DNA of 64,000 nucleotides from Closterium sp. Naga37s-1 (taxonomy: Eukaryota > Streptophyta > Zygnematophyceae > Desmidiales > Closteriaceae). Location of the stretch: positions 1,132,001 to 1,196,000 of the forward strand of contig CANJKZ010001036.1 of the NCBI GenBank assembly GCA_947471745.1. The letters run 5' to 3'. A program made the translations under genes and the position numbers. The notes below the pieces were generated by a model, which was not told the origin of the DNA, did no database searches, and worked only from the letters and a program-made list of their open reading frames with translations. Positions 50,401-61,700 of this stretch are shown here, one piece after another (the stretch's first letter is position 1; each line of letters begins with the position of its first letter).

Positions 50401-52218
50401 GAGTTCTCTGCTGCGTCTGCTCTTGTTGCTGAGCTTGTTGACTTTGCTGCAGCCTGTCGCCTAGACTACGCCGCTAGTCTTGTTGCTGAGTCTGCGTCTG
50501 TGTCTGTCTGTCCTCCGTCCGTCGGGGGTGAGTGTGCTCTTGGCACGGACGTCCTTGAGGACAGGCAGGAGGACCTTGAGTGCTTTGCTGCTGCTTCACC
50601 TCATCTCGTGTCCATGCTGCTTGCCCCTGAGGGAGACCCGGATGCACTAGACATCCCGACCTCGCGCTCTTACGCAGAGGCGATAGAGGGTCCCTACTCC
50701 TCCCAGTGGCAGGCAGCCATGGACGCAGAGATGGCTTCCTGGAAGTCCACAGGCACCTACGTAGACGAGGTTCCCCCACCTGGGGCGAACATCGTCAGTG
50801 GCATGTGGATCTTCAGGGTGAAGCGGCCGCCGGGTTCTCCGCCTGCCTTCAAGGCGCGTTACGTTGCACGTGGCTTCAGTAAGCGACAGGGAGTTGACTT
50901 CTTTCAGACCTTCTCCCCTACCCCGAAGATGACCACTCTTCGGGTACTGCTGCACGTTGCTGCTCAGCGTGACTACGAGCTCCACTCGCTTGACTTCAGC
51001 ACAGCCTTTCTACAGGGCAGCCTGCACGAGGAGATCTGGCTGCGCCGCCCACCTGGCTTCACTGGGTCGTTTCCTGCTGGTACCCAGTGGAGCCTCCGGC
51101 GGCCAGTCTACGGTCTCCGCCAGGCGCCCCGTGAGTGGCACGACACGCTCAGGACGACTCTTGCTGCTCTTGGTTTTGCTCCTTCTCTGTTTCTACGCAC
51201 TGACGCTACTCTGCCGCCGTTCTACATTCTTGTGTATGTAGACGACCTTGTCTTTGCTACTGCTGACACGGAGGCACTCGCCCACATGAAGTCCGAGCTG
51301 CAGAAGAGACACACGTGCACAGACCTGGGTGAGCTCACAAGCTATCTTGGCTTGCGGATCACCCGGGACAGAGCACAGCGCACCATTACCTTGACTCAGT
51401 CACACATGGTGCAGCAGGTCCTTCAGCGCTTCGGCTTCACCTACTCCTCGCCACAGTCCACTCCTCTGCCTACCGGTCACTCGCTCTCAGCTCCACCTTC
51501 GGACGAGTCCGTAGAGCCGAGTGGCCCGTATCCAGAGCTTGTGGGCTGCCTCATGTACCTGATGACTTGCACACGACCTGACCTCGCATACCCTCTCAGC
51601 CTTCTGGCTCGCTATGTGGCTCCCGGCAGGCACCGAAAGGTGCACTGGGATGCTGCGAAGAGGGTGTTGCGATACTTGTGCAGTACATCGGGCATGAGGC
51701 TCGTGCTTGGAGGACGGGCTCGAGTTGTCCTCACTGGTCACGCTGACGCCTCCTGGGTTGACGACTTGGCTACGCAGCGGTCGTCACAGGGTTACACCTT
51801 CAGCCTTGGCTCCGATTCTGTCTCCTGGCGGTCTACCCGCTCTTCTTCTGTTCTCAGCTCCAGTTGTGAGGCTGAGATCTACGCTGGGGCCATGGCTGCA
51901 CAGGAGCTTCGCTGGCTCACCTACCTCCTGACCGACTTGGGAGAGGCGCCTCGTTCTCCTCCAGTTCTGTACGTCGACAACAAGGCCATGCTGGCCTTGT
52001 GTCAGGAGCACAGAATGGAGCACAGAACGAAGCACATTGCTCTGCGCTACTTCCTTGCTCGAGAGTTGCAGCAGCGTGGCCAGCTTCGTCTTGCTTACGT
52101 GGCCTCTCAGGCCAACACTGCTGATGTCTTCACCAAGGCACTTCAGCCTTGTGATCATCAGCGTTTCTGTACTGTGTTAGGCCTTGTACCTACTGTGCCT
52201 CACTTGTTGACTTCTTGA
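47497..52218 (+). CDS. Copia pol: protease, integrase, RT, RNase H
   Basis: 1573 codons without a stop; the frame opens inside the gag-pol transition, so no genuine start is present. Protease active site is LDSGASRSFF (~116). GAG-pre-integrase has LWHHRLGHPSLPRL and CVPCVEG. Integrase carries VVDDYSRYT, LHSDRGGEF and SPQQNGIAERR, giving D-D-E. A spacer of Gly/Ala-rich pentapeptide-like repeats (GAESGGAETGR, then GAAGGAGAAGG) links to RT, with FSTAFLQGSLHEEIW and YILVYVDDLVFA (~1246). RNase H has GHADASWVDD, SCEAEIYAG and YVDNKAMLAL. All catalytic motifs are present, so the enzyme part looks functional and could mobilise relatives such as the element at 11427-13253, whose 3' end it shares. Confidence 0.85.
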   Translation: MWSPTTQRCFGRLTDAWRTQFPDAVDLPRWHDLLLQNVPIFDLDFDAILAAMYALADITEGDCYLHVPPDPGTVAAALGASAAAALGASASAAPGAGTSPPSGTAPTESFHTFILDSGASRSFFRDSTTLTPLRRPVAVSLADPSGGPVLAHSSTVLPCPAAPSGLLSGLHLPSFSTNLVSGADLQDAWADQFTPGGQRVTHCTCSRTGRHLATFTRRPGSSLYTLTTAPPPVPASGQVAASSQVFAAASRSSPTSAPCSCRPLAHETLLWHHRLGHPSLPRLRGMASRALVSGLPRSLPPLPPGPAPTCVPCVEGRQRAAPHSSSFPPTEAPLQTLHMDVWGPARVRGQGHERYFLLVVDDYSRYTTVFPLRSKGEVTEVLIDWIRGACRQLSESFGSDLPVLRLHSDRGGEFSSDLLRAFCRLEGIRQTFTLPASPQQNGIAERRIGMVMDVARTSMIHAAAPHFLWPFAVQYAAHQINLQPRVSLPETTPTLRWTGKVGDASAFRVWGSRAFVRDTTADKLSSRAVPCVFLGFPPNAPGWQFYHPSSRRVLSSQDVTFDESVSYYRLFPYRTASPPPPPLFLAPGTPPVDPLPPQGPAPSGVSQVDPAEPVEVAVDSGAARGADPAGAGTGGAETGGAESGGAETGRAEPGGVAPEGTVSGGAEPARVESGGALGVPSRREPLSPQRLREWYSRRCRVAAGGAAGAGAAGGAGAAGGGAGAGAAGGAAGAGAAGGAAGAGGATGATGGAGTAGGGAGAGAAGAAGGAGAAGGGAGAGATGGAAGAGAAGGAARTGDPEAEGTGSVSAVSRGAARPRPYYVPLLQQVLGSPPSPGPPPPSLSPPPVPSQSQLQPASPLPGPSPYSGPTRGLTERREPESRPVSPASRSTSPVRSVRAGRVSRPRLPPVPGTHSMTLRPSTAPQRVPLPSPPASSLPDGPDPESDSLRAASPTVTRFLATAVTDPLFEFSAASALVAELVDFAAACRLDYAASLVAESASVSVCPPSVGGECALGTDVLEDRQEDLECFAAASPHLVSMLLAPEGDPDALDIPTSRSYAEAIEGPYSSQWQAAMDAEMASWKSTGTYVDEVPPPGANIVSGMWIFRVKRPPGSPPAFKARYVARGFSKRQGVDFFQTFSPTPKMTTLRVLLHVAAQRDYELHSLDFSTAFLQGSLHEEIWLRRPPGFTGSFPAGTQWSLRRPVYGLRQAPREWHDTLRTTLAALGFAPSLFLRTDATLPPFYILVYVDDLVFATADTEALAHMKSELQKRHTCTDLGELTSYLGLRITRDRAQRTITLTQSHMVQQVLQRFGFTYSSPQSTPLPTGHSLSAPPSDESVEPSGPYPELVGCLMYLMTCTRPDLAYPLSLLARYVAPGRHRKVHWDAAKRVLRYLCSTSGMRLVLGGRARVVLTGHADASWVDDLATQRSSQGYTFSLGSDSVSWRSTRSSSVLSSSCEAEIYAGAMAAQELRWLTYLLTDLGEAPRSPPVLYVDNKAMLALCQEHRMEHRTKHIALRYFLARELQQRGQLRLAYVASQANTADVFTKALQPCDHQRFCTVLGLVPTVPHLLTS

Positions 52219-52339
52219 CTTTGCTTGTACTGTACTCTATATACTTATACCTGCATGCTTACACTTGCTAGGTTGTGTTCACTGTATTGTTTGCTTTCCT
52301 TTATATAACTCTGCATGTGAACTGGCCTTCTGGCCTTTT

Positions 52340-52447
52340 GCTTGTGCTCAGACTGTGTGGTGATTTTGTGATCCACCCTGAGCTTGCTTTGTCTTTCTTA
52401 ACTGGTCTTGTGACCCCTTATTCTCCCCCACTTTGCCTATGGGGGTG
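52340..52447 (+). promoter_or_regulatory. 3' non-coding region and polypurine tract of copia element 2
   Basis: Contains TTGTGATCCACCCTGAGCTTG and CCCCACTTTGCCTATGGGGGTG just before the LTR. Both blocks recur at 13030-13104 in the non-autonomous element, where they have the same spacing to its 3' LTR. Confidence 0.8.
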
Positions 52448-52581
52448 TGTCAAACATATATTTACTATAGTCGGTCTAGGCTGTGGTGGGGTAGTCCTTA
52501 GAGGGTACAACACTTATGTGTTTCCTACTTGTACCCTTCTCATTTCCCAATTCAATCATTCTTTCGTCTATCATTCTCACA
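52448..52581 (+). repeat. 3' LTR of copia element 2
   Basis: 134 bp, starts TGTCAAACATAT and ends TTCTCACA. It shares GTGGGGTAG, GGGTACAAC and CAATTCAATCATTCT with the LTR of copia element 1. Confidence 0.75.
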
Positions 52582-52883
52582 GCAACGACTGCAGGTTGTG
52601 GCGCATTCTCGCAGGAGCCGCGTGTTGTGTGATCCTGCACAACTTGTGTGAAGAGATGGCAGTCGTTAGGCGCAAGAACATGGCCTGGTTCAATCTGCCC
52701 CGCAACCGCGACTCTTGGTGGACACGGGGTGCCATTGCGACACACAAGTGGGAACCCTGTGTTCCCCCATCACAACAGGCTCTGAGAGAGAGGCGGAAAA
52801 GACTGGGTGAGGCCCTGCAGGACTCTTACGCTAATCGTCGGCGCCGCGCACCCATATCTCCACATCCTCAGCACCCGGAGTGA
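52582..52883 (+). pseudogene. PIF/Harbinger transposase C-terminal fragment
   Basis: Starts right after the copia LTR and reads AACDVIL-type sequence (here GAACCVILHNLCEE), the hallmark 'LHN' helix that carries the end of the DDE nuclease fold in PIF/Harbinger transposases. A basic C-terminus (RRKNMAWFNLPRNRD...ANRRRR) follows to the stop at 52883. The upstream catalytic part is missing, cut by the copia element. Its 3' end overlaps the 3' end of the convergent Myb-like gene by about 50 bp. Confidence 0.7.
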
Positions 52884-54268
52884 CGGTGTTGACGTCGCCA
52901 ACATCGTCGCCATGCTGTGCGGCTTCGGGAGGTGGTGCGGACTCCCCGCGTGGCGGAGGAGGGCTGAAATCCGGCGGCGCACGGTGCACGTCCGGGGGCG
53001 CCGATTCAGTCATGCGCTCGCGGGCAAGTCGCATGTCCTGCGCCATCCATTCACGGACGAGGCTCTCAATGCGCGTCATCGCGTCACCGTGACAATCCTT
53101 GATGGTCGCGGAGACCAGCTTGGCTGCTTGCATGGTAGCCGTCTCGTGCACCCGTGCGCGCCTAGGTGTTGCGGTGGTCGGCGGCGGCGGAGCTGTGATA
53201 GAGGAGTGGGGAAAATAGTAGTTTCGATTAGTCCGACTACCCTTGTTTGATGTAACCTGCATATTGGCGAATAAAATAAATGGATTCATCGTATTCAAAC
53301 TACGATAAGTCAAGCGCATATCAAGCTAGAGGTTATAGAAGCACGACTCACCCGTAAAGGTTGGTGTTGACGTGCCTGGCTGAGACGAACTTGGAACCTC
53401 CATGCCGGCCGGCACGTTGACGTCCGTGGCGCCGCCGCCGTCCACCGCATGCGGTGCGGCTGCGGCGGTGTCCTGGTTGTGCAGCTCCAGGTACGGATAC
53501 CACGGTGGTTTCTCAACCGATCCGTGGCCTGACCCCCGTCGCCACGCTTGTACTCCCGCCAGAGGAGCGTCAAGTTACGCCACTGCTTCTGCAACGCGTT
53601 GACACCCCTGCACCATCCAGGGTTCGACTCCTTGATGTGCGCGAGTAGTCGGACCCAGTATTGCGTCCCCTGCTTCCCCTTGAGAGGCTCGAGCTCCTCT
53701 TTCATGAACAACTTCGCCGCGGCGAATATGGTGCTCTCCTTGTCCGACCATAAGCCCCTCTCGACTGGTGCAGCCGACCGCTTCTTCCGTGGCTCCTGGC
53801 GTGGCGGTGGCGGCGCCGCCTTGCCTTTGCCTTTGTTCGTCCCAGATGCGCGTGCGGCGCTCCGTTTCGTAGTCACAGACACATGTTGCGCTTCCTCCTC
53901 CGCGTCGTCCTCGGCGTCCTCATCTTCGTCGTCGCCGTCGCTGGGCGACATCCCAGCGTCTTCCGGTTCCTCCTCGTCGTCGTCGGTGTCGAGGCCTTGT
54001 TCGGGGTCGTCATCATCGTCATCGTACGCATCTTGCTCCACGACAAGCCGGTGTGTTGCAGCCGTCCTTGCAGGCTGACGACACACACGTTACAGGGCCG
54101 CACTGGGCGACTGTGCACTGGATCCCTGACCGTCAAGCACGGGCGGCGCGGATAATCCCTTCGGATGGCGCCCGTTGGCGATCTGCTGGTTCATCCAGCG
54201 GATGTAAGGAATGTCGTCAAGATCCTTGGGGCAGTCGTTAAGGGCCTGCCCCTTACGCTTACGAGCCA
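52831..54268 (-). pseudogene. Harbinger Myb/SANT-like DNA-binding protein
   Basis: ATG 54268 starts MARKRKGQALNDCPKDLDD. After a change of frame near 54100 an acidic D/E-rich run and a basic patch precede a Myb/trihelix-like domain (GLWSDKESTIFAAAKLF, KESNPGWCRGVNALQKQWRNL, LLWREYKRG). Such a protein is the partner that PIF/Harbinger transposases need for DNA binding and nuclear import. After ATD the coding sense continues in another frame (SVEKPPWYPYLELHNQD), so a 1-base indel is present; a donor (GTGAGT) near 53352 and an acceptor near 53197 suggest a second exon (ESLVREWMAQDMRLARERM) to 52831. With the indel it is probably inactive. Confidence 0.7.
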
Positions 54269-54269
54269 T

Positions 54270-56408
54270 GCTGGCAAATAGAGTGCTTCTAGATCTAGAT
54301 CTTTAGGGAGCGGGAGCAGAGAGAAATGAACAGATTGGAACAGGAAGGATGGTGCACGAAGATGAACCGGTAAGGTGTTGGGAGGTGGAGGAGTTGTGGG
54401 GAAGGAGCATTGGAGCTGGGGGAAGGCGCGCTGGCGGGGACGTGCGCGTCCCTGTCAATAATCCTGGGTGTGTCGTCTGGACCAATCACTACGCAGTGTA
54501 CGCGTTGATGGGGATAGTGGGTTTTGGGGATATGTCGTCTAGATACATGCTGCATGTGTTGACATTTGGCACCGCGTGCGACTGATGGACTGTGTTGCAA
54601 TTAACTGGCGACTGCTCCGTGTTTCACGTCACCCAATGATAAATACATTTGGCGACAACCACGGGCGGGCGGCCCGGCATTCTGACACCTGGCAGCATAT
54701 GCTGTACGTACGCGTCACAATCGATTGGGACACATCGATTGGGACAGTGTCCACAGCGGAATGTACCCTAAATAAATGATTTATTTTACTGTACCGAATA
54801 ATATTAAAGAATTATGGGTGTGTAACTAGCTTGTATCTTAAATAAAATCTGCCTTATAAATACGCCTTTAGATACTACATGTTAAACAGTGTGATCCAAA
54901 AATGTTGAGACTAGTAATAGTTATATTATGTTTTCTAGTATGAAGTGTAGGTGTATCTAAACTAATTCACGTTGTGAGTGTTGAACCATTTGGTGCCCCA
55001 ACCTGATTGCAGTGGTCCACCCAGACACCTGAAGGACAGGAGTTTGTACACGTACAGTGGGACTGTTTCGCCAACCAAGAAGTAATCGTGAAGATTGTCG
55101 GCTATGTTTGTGGAAGTACATAATATCCTTCTGGAATGGTCCTTCTGAACCAACGTTTTCAATGTTCCATGGCCCCTGGTGAAAATGTCAATGAATGTAA
55201 GGCAGTCCAATGCAGTGGGGAAATTGGGGAGTTTACCCCAGTCTGAGCAATAATTGTCGACTCTTGACAGATTGTCTGTGTGGCAGGAGGAATTAAAAAA
55301 AAAACGCGGAGTTACGCGTGAGTGAACGGTTGGTGACGGACAACCAACCCGAGCAGACAACAAGAGTTGACAATGACACCCATGCAGCTGGGCTGGTCGT
55401 GTCAGAAAAACTACGTGCGAGGGCAGCGCAAACGGGGAGATTGGATTGGAGCCAGTGAAAGAAAGGAGAACATGTGTGGGCAGTGGGAGTGGCCAATGGC
55501 CACTGGCGAAGCTCCTTGTTTTGGGCAGAACAGGTTACGTTACGGGCGACGGACAAACGAACCAATCCAATCGATGAACGACTTCCATGCGACGAGATTC
55601 CTGCCGCCAAAATTGTCCGTCGCAGATGGGTCTGTAAGTGGACGTGGACAAATACGAGGAGTCGGATCAGCTGGCTGCTGCAAAGATGATGCGATCAAGC
55701 GTAACGCCAGGCCCTCCCACTAGCCTTCCCACAGATATTCCCACTAGCCTTCCCCCACCAGCACTTAGGGCATGAAGACCTTCACACAACCGGATTCAAC
55801 CGCGTTTTAACCATCTGGTTCTCTGAAAAGCAGACTGTTTCTTCCTGTGAAGTTCAGCGTGAACTCGCCACACCCCAACCAGCAGGACAAGAAGACAAGG
55901 AGAGCAACAACACAAGACACGAAGAAGGCAGACACCCTGAGAAAACAGCATCAGAACAACTTGGGAGGAGCTAGGGTTTCATTTCCTTCTCCGCAAATCA
56001 GCTTCCATCAGAAGTCAAGAGCCTGGACCACACTTGACATTTTCCCACCAACCATCCACAACAGAAACAGCAGCTGAACAAGACGCGTTGGGTTGGGTTA
56101 GATTGGGACTATCTACGAGCTCTGCAGCCATGACTTCGGTTACGGGACTAAGATGCAGATTGCTAGAGCAGATAAGACGTGGGATAACCTAGTCCCGTTC
56201 TGGCCGTCGAGCACAACCGTAGTTTCATACTTCAGCCGCTCAGGTTTCTTGAGAGGCTGCTGCGACGTTCTTGCGTAAAAGTAATATAACGACTGGAAGG
56301 CCAAGTTCAGGGTTGGTTCGTGAAAATTTCAAGGTTCAACCTAAGCTCTGATTCGTAGTTACTACAGTACTGGTGGCTTAAGTTTCCTCGCGTAGTTTAG
56401 TAGACGAT
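54270..56408. other. Region without an identified gene
   Basis: 54780-54960 is AT-rich. A minus-strand frame at 55363-54962 (133 codons; DCLTFIDIFTRGHGTLKTL, VPLYVYKLLSFRCLGGP) looks protein-like but I cannot assign it and no splice context supports it. 55370-55720 has a plus-strand open frame of unclear status. The last ~400 bp should include the promoter and 5' UTR of the protease gene. Confidence 0.5.
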
Positions 56409-58036
56409 ATGGGGTGTCTTCCGGCAAACCGGCAAGTTCGGATAGGTGGTAGATTGCTTCGCACGGTCTCGCTTCGGTTACTCCTCCTAGCGACAATCTC
56501 CATTTCCATTCCCTTATCTCTTTCACGAGCGCAACTCGAGGGCTCTGCATCTGCTGTTTCCGGTTCAATAACTTATCAACCATCGGCATTCGAGTCGTAC
56601 ATGCAAGAAAGATGGAGGAAAGAGGAGCTTCTTAAGAAGGACAACCCGGAAGAGTTCACCGCTTATAATGCTCGCGAGCTCTCGACTCACATTCTCCGAC
56701 GAAGCCTTGCCAGCGGTCCGATCAGGAAGTCTGTTTTTTACAAGTATTCTGCTTCTCCCGAGGAACTCGAAGAAACTCGTATGATTGGGAGGTTGTTAAG
56801 AGAAAAATTACTTGGCGAGAAAGAAGCGGAAGGTTCCAACTGGGGTCGGAAACTGCAAGAACTTCTGAAGCCAAGTTCGTCGAAGCGAAGGATTCTCGCG
56901 CAGCCGGCTTACATGGAACTTTACGAAATGACGGATCTTCCTCAACGAAGAAAGTTACAGGGTAACTCGGGGAAGGTCCAGGCGCTTCAAGCGCCTGACT
57001 TGGGAGCAGCTCCTGCTCGCGGCGACATGAATATCACCTGGTTTCGATGGCAGAGCGTGTCGACGCCGACGCTCGTTGACTGGAGCATCACTCCGTACAT
57101 CACGCCAATGTTGAACCAGCAGTTTGTACGTCCCTCTCTGTCTCTCTGTCTGCTTCTCGTAGTGTTCTTACCGTCAGCCTGAACCGCTTACTCTTGCTCT
57201 ACAGGCCAATGTTTGCTGTCTAGCAAGAACCGCATCTGCGTTCTTACGTCGCTGGAATGTCTCTCCGTGCATGCTCGCTCGCACCTTCCGTGTTCATCCC
57301 CCCTCCATAATCCCCATCCCTTCCGTTCATCTCTCCTCTCACGGTCTGCTCCTATTGACTCGCCAAAGAAGATTTGTTTCTCCCTTCCCTTCCCTTCCCT
57401 TCCGTTCCCTTCCCTTCCCTTCCGTTCCCTTCCCTTCTGTTCCGTTCCCGTTCCCCCCTTCCCTTCCCTTCCCTCCCCTTCCCTCCCTTGCCTTTCAGTG
57501 CGAGAGCTGTTGGGCGATGACGGCGACGGACCTCGTGAGCATCGTGTGGGCTCAGATCAACAATCAGACGGCTGAGCTGCTCTCCACGCAGCACGCATGC
57601 GACTGCTCGTCGTCCGCTTGCTGCCGCGGCGGCTGGCCCGAGTGGGTCTTCCAGTTCATTATGGCGAACGGCGGGGTGGCTTCTAACGCGGATTATCCGT
57701 ACGCGGGCGCGATGAACTCCACCTGTGGAAGCGTCTCGAAGTCGAAGCTCAAGGCGAAGGTGTGGGTTGCGTTGAGAGGGGGAGCGGGTGCAGACTGCGG
57801 TTATCGGATCATGCAGCCAAGGGGTCAAAGTTGCTGCGGTTGGAGGGTGGAGGGAGGGGGGGTCAGAAATGGCTACACTCGAATGCGAGCTACATCTGCT
57901 TCTGCTTTACTTCGATGCTCATCCTGTTGCTCGCTGTTCATCCTTCTGTTGTACTCCGCGTCTCCTCATCGCCTTTCCCCTCTGTCCTCTTTACCTCGCG
58001 CTCTTCCCCTCCCCTCTCCCCTTCCCCCCCTTCTCT

Positions 58037-58100
<64 letters not shown>

Positions 58101-58739
58101 CCTCCCTCCCTCCCTCCCTCCCTCCCTCCCTCCCTCCCTCCCTCCCTCCCTCCCTCCCTCGCTCGCTCCCTCGCTCCCTCGCTCCCTCGCTCCCTCGCTC
58201 CCTCGCTCCCTCGCTCCCTCGCTCCCTCGCTCCCTCGCTCCCTCGCTCCCTCGCTCCCTCGCTCCCTCGCTCCCTCGCTCTCGCTCTCGCTCTCGCTCTC
58301 TCTCTCCCTCGCTCCCTCTCTCCCTCTCTCCCTCTCCCTCTCTCCCTCTCTCTCCCTCTCTCTCCCTCTCTCTCCCTCTCTCTCCCTCTCTCTCCCTCTC
58401 TCTCCCTCTCTCTCCCTCTCTCTCCCTCTCTCTCCCTCTCTCTCCCTCTCTCTCCCTCTCTCTCCCTCTCTCTCCCTCTCTCTCCCTCTCTCTCCCTCTC
58501 TCTCCCTCTCTCCCTCTCTCTCCTCTCTCTCCCTCTCTCCCTCTCTCTCCCTCTCTCTCCCTCTCTCTCCCTCTCTCTCCCTCTCTCTCCCTCTCCCCCG
58601 CGTTATTCGATGCGCGCAGATCAACGGGTGGGAGAAGGTGCCGGCGAGGAGCAACACGGCGCTGATGAAGGCCGTGGCGCAGCACCCCGTGCTCGTGTAC
58701 ATCGCCGGCAGCAGCAACGATTTCATCGTACGCCGCCCG

Positions 58740-58791
<52 letters not shown>

Positions 58792-61700
58792 TCTCTCTCT
58801 CTCACTCACTCACACGCGCTTGTCCCGTCCCTCAAAACCCCACCCACCCCCCCCCCCCTCTCTCTCCCCCTCTTCCCAACCTTCCCCACCCCGTTTTCAG
58901 CTGTACGCTCCCGTTTCGACTTCCAAGAATTAAATCTCCCTTTGTTTCGTCTCCTGCCACCGTCAGCCATTCCTCCTTCCACACTTCGTTCTTCCTCCTC
59001 GCGTCCCGCTCCTTCAGATTCCCCCCTCTTTCCTGCTTCCACCCGCTGACCCCCACTCGTGTCAGAATTATTCGGGAGGAATTTTCTTCGGGCAGTGCAG
59101 CGGCGAAATCGACCACGCCGTGCTGGTCGTGGGCTATAGTCTCGTCGACCCGAGCTCGCCAGTCTGGATTGTTAAAAACACATGGGGACCCTCCTGGGGC
59201 GAGGGTGGTTACATGCGGCTACCGATGCTGGCGGACGGGCCTGGCAAGTGTAATATGTTAAGCGAACGGGGGCTTTACCCTACGTTTTACGATAAGAACA
59301 AGGGGGCGGCTCTCTGCAAGCTGCCGATAAATCCTTGCGGAGGCGGGACGTGTGTGGTGACGAACGGTGGTGCGCGGTGCAGTTGCCCGCCTGGATTTGT
59401 GGAGAGACTGGAGAACGACGCGCCTAAGTGCACGCTGGCTACACCTTGTGATGCGAATCCGAGTCCGTGCGGTATCGGGACATGCTACAACGAGTTCGAT
59501 GGCAGCTACACTTGCGCATGCCCTGCTGTAAGTTGTTCGCGCATCACTTTTCCCTCTTTTCCCCACCCTGCTCCAACTTACTTCATTTTTTTTTTTTTCC
59601 GATGTACTTTCTACCGTCGCAAAATTTAGTTATTCAGCCGAACTTTTCTGTCTGTGTGTCTCCAGGGCTCGGTGATTGGTTCGCGTGTTGAGGGCAGCAT
59701 GACTTGCGTCCTCGGCACGTTCCAATCAGGTCTCCAAACCTACACGATTCTGCTAGGCGACACCTGCCAAACCGTCGCCAGCACGTTCGGATTCACCATA
59801 GACTTTCTCCAAACCAAGAATCCGTTCCTCGACTGCTCCCAACCACTCACCCCGGGCTACGTCATCCTAGTCGGTTCGACAAACACTACTCTAGGCTGCT
59901 CCTCGATGGATATAGTTAGTCCTGGCGACACATGTAGCACACTCGCTACACGCAACAACATCACTGTACGCCAGTTGTTAGGGATCAACCCAACCCTCAA
60001 CTGCAACGTGTCGCTGCAGCGGTCGCAGATGCTGTGCGTCGCGCCGGGCGCTCTCTCGGCCACGTCGCCCTTGATCCGTTCGTGCGGGCGAGTGTACAAC
60101 GTGGGTCCCCAGGACCGGTGCACAGACATCGCCCGCGGATTCAACATCTCGCTCATCGATTTCGTCTGGTGCGTGCCTTGCCATCTGTACCCTGGAACCG
60201 TCGGATTTCTAGACGCTGTGTCTTGTCGCTTGTCGCCTCGCCTACTTTCTGTTCTTCTGTCATTTCAGGCTGAATCCATTCGTCTCTCCTGCTTCCTGTT
60301 TTGCCAATCATGTCCAGGCTGAATCCGGGGCTCCGGTGTGACGACAACCCCATCAACAATGCCATTGCAGTCTGCGTGGCTCCTCTCACCACTGAGGTAA
60401 CCTCCCCCCTCTCGTCCCCCTCACTTTCTCCCTCCCCCCCTCTCCCAAACACCAGCATCACCGTCTTTCTCTCCCATTCCTCCCTCTCCCCCACTCCCCA
60501 GTTTCCACCCCGTCCCCCTCTTCCTCTCCTCTTCCTTCATTCCGCGATTCTCCTTTAAATTGTACCCACTTCTCTCCAAGCGAGTGTTCAGTCCGTCGCC
60601 AATGCGCTCACAATCTGCTGCTGCCCCATACCCCCCCACAACCCCCATGCTCCCTTTCCCCTCCCCCCCCCCCCCCCCCCAACCCTGTTACATTCTCTGC
60701 AGTTCGTCACAGTGGATTGCTCCTCATGGTACACAGTCACACAGGCGGACACGTGCTCTCTCATGGCCAACTCAGTGGGTCTCACAGTCAACCAGTTCCT
60801 TCGCCTCAACCCGGGCCTCAGGGTATGTCTTCCTTCTCTCTTCTCTCGTCCTTCTCCTCTCTCCCTCTCTCCTTGCCGTGACCCTGTCGCCATTTTTAGT
60901 CTCCGTTCGCAGCAAGGCCTTCGTGTTATCCTCACCCTTCCTAGTTCTCCTCTCTTGTGTCGCCGCACACCCTCCTGCAGTGCCACCGGCCGTACCTCCG
61001 TTTTCATCAGGACTTGCTTGTAATCCTCACCACCTTCGTCTTTCCCTCCGTTTCTCCATTCTTCTGTCACCCGGTTCCCTCCTGCAGTGCTACCCGCCGT
61101 ACCTCCAAATCGGGCAGAAAGTCTGTGTGAACGGCACGACACAGTCCATGACTAAGTATCCGCTCTCCCCGAACGTGATCCCGTACTCTGTGGGGGTCAA
61201 CGACACGCTCGCGACAATCTCACAGCAATACGCCTCCATGTGTCCCAACAACACCTTCCCCGCGGATATCTGCTCCTCAAACTCCTTCCCGGACTGCACA
61301 GACCAGTCCATCACGCCCAACCAAATGATCCTCATCCCATGCACGAGAAAGATCGCAGGAGACATCTGTGGGGATTCGCTCCCTGTCTGCGGGTCAGATT
61401 ATGTGACTTACAAGTCGGCGTGTCATGCAGTGCTCAGCTTTGCCCTGCCGCTGATAAGATCTGGGCCGTGCAACCTGTGCAACGAGGGGATCTGCCAGAA
61501 CCGGACGGCGATAGATCCGATTCCAAACACGTGCCCCGCGCCGCCCGGCATGTGCCCGTTCCCAACGTGGCCTCTTACTCCGGATTATTTCTACTACTGC
61601 CCATGGATGTTCAAATCCCAGTGTGAATGTCTGTTGGTGAGTTCAATTCCTGTTGCCCGTTCCTCCCTTCCACTTTCTTTCCAATGTCTCTGCATGCTCT

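Larger units (their letters stand above)
46999..52581 (+). mobile_element. Ty1/copia element 2 (5'-truncated, intact pol)
   Basis: Starts abruptly in the middle of gag, fused to RLE element 3, and continues through a glycine-rich gag tail, pol, a 3' non-coding region, a GGGGGTG polypurine tract and a 3' LTR (52448-52581). The 5' LTR, leader and gag N-terminus are absent. Right of the LTR lies Harbinger sequence. Confidence 0.85.

Noticed and set aside
57938-58805. Arg-Glu or Ser-Leu/Pro-Ser repeat proteins from the long open frames
   Set aside because: They are translations of pyrimidine-only microsatellites in introns 2 and 3 of the protease gene.
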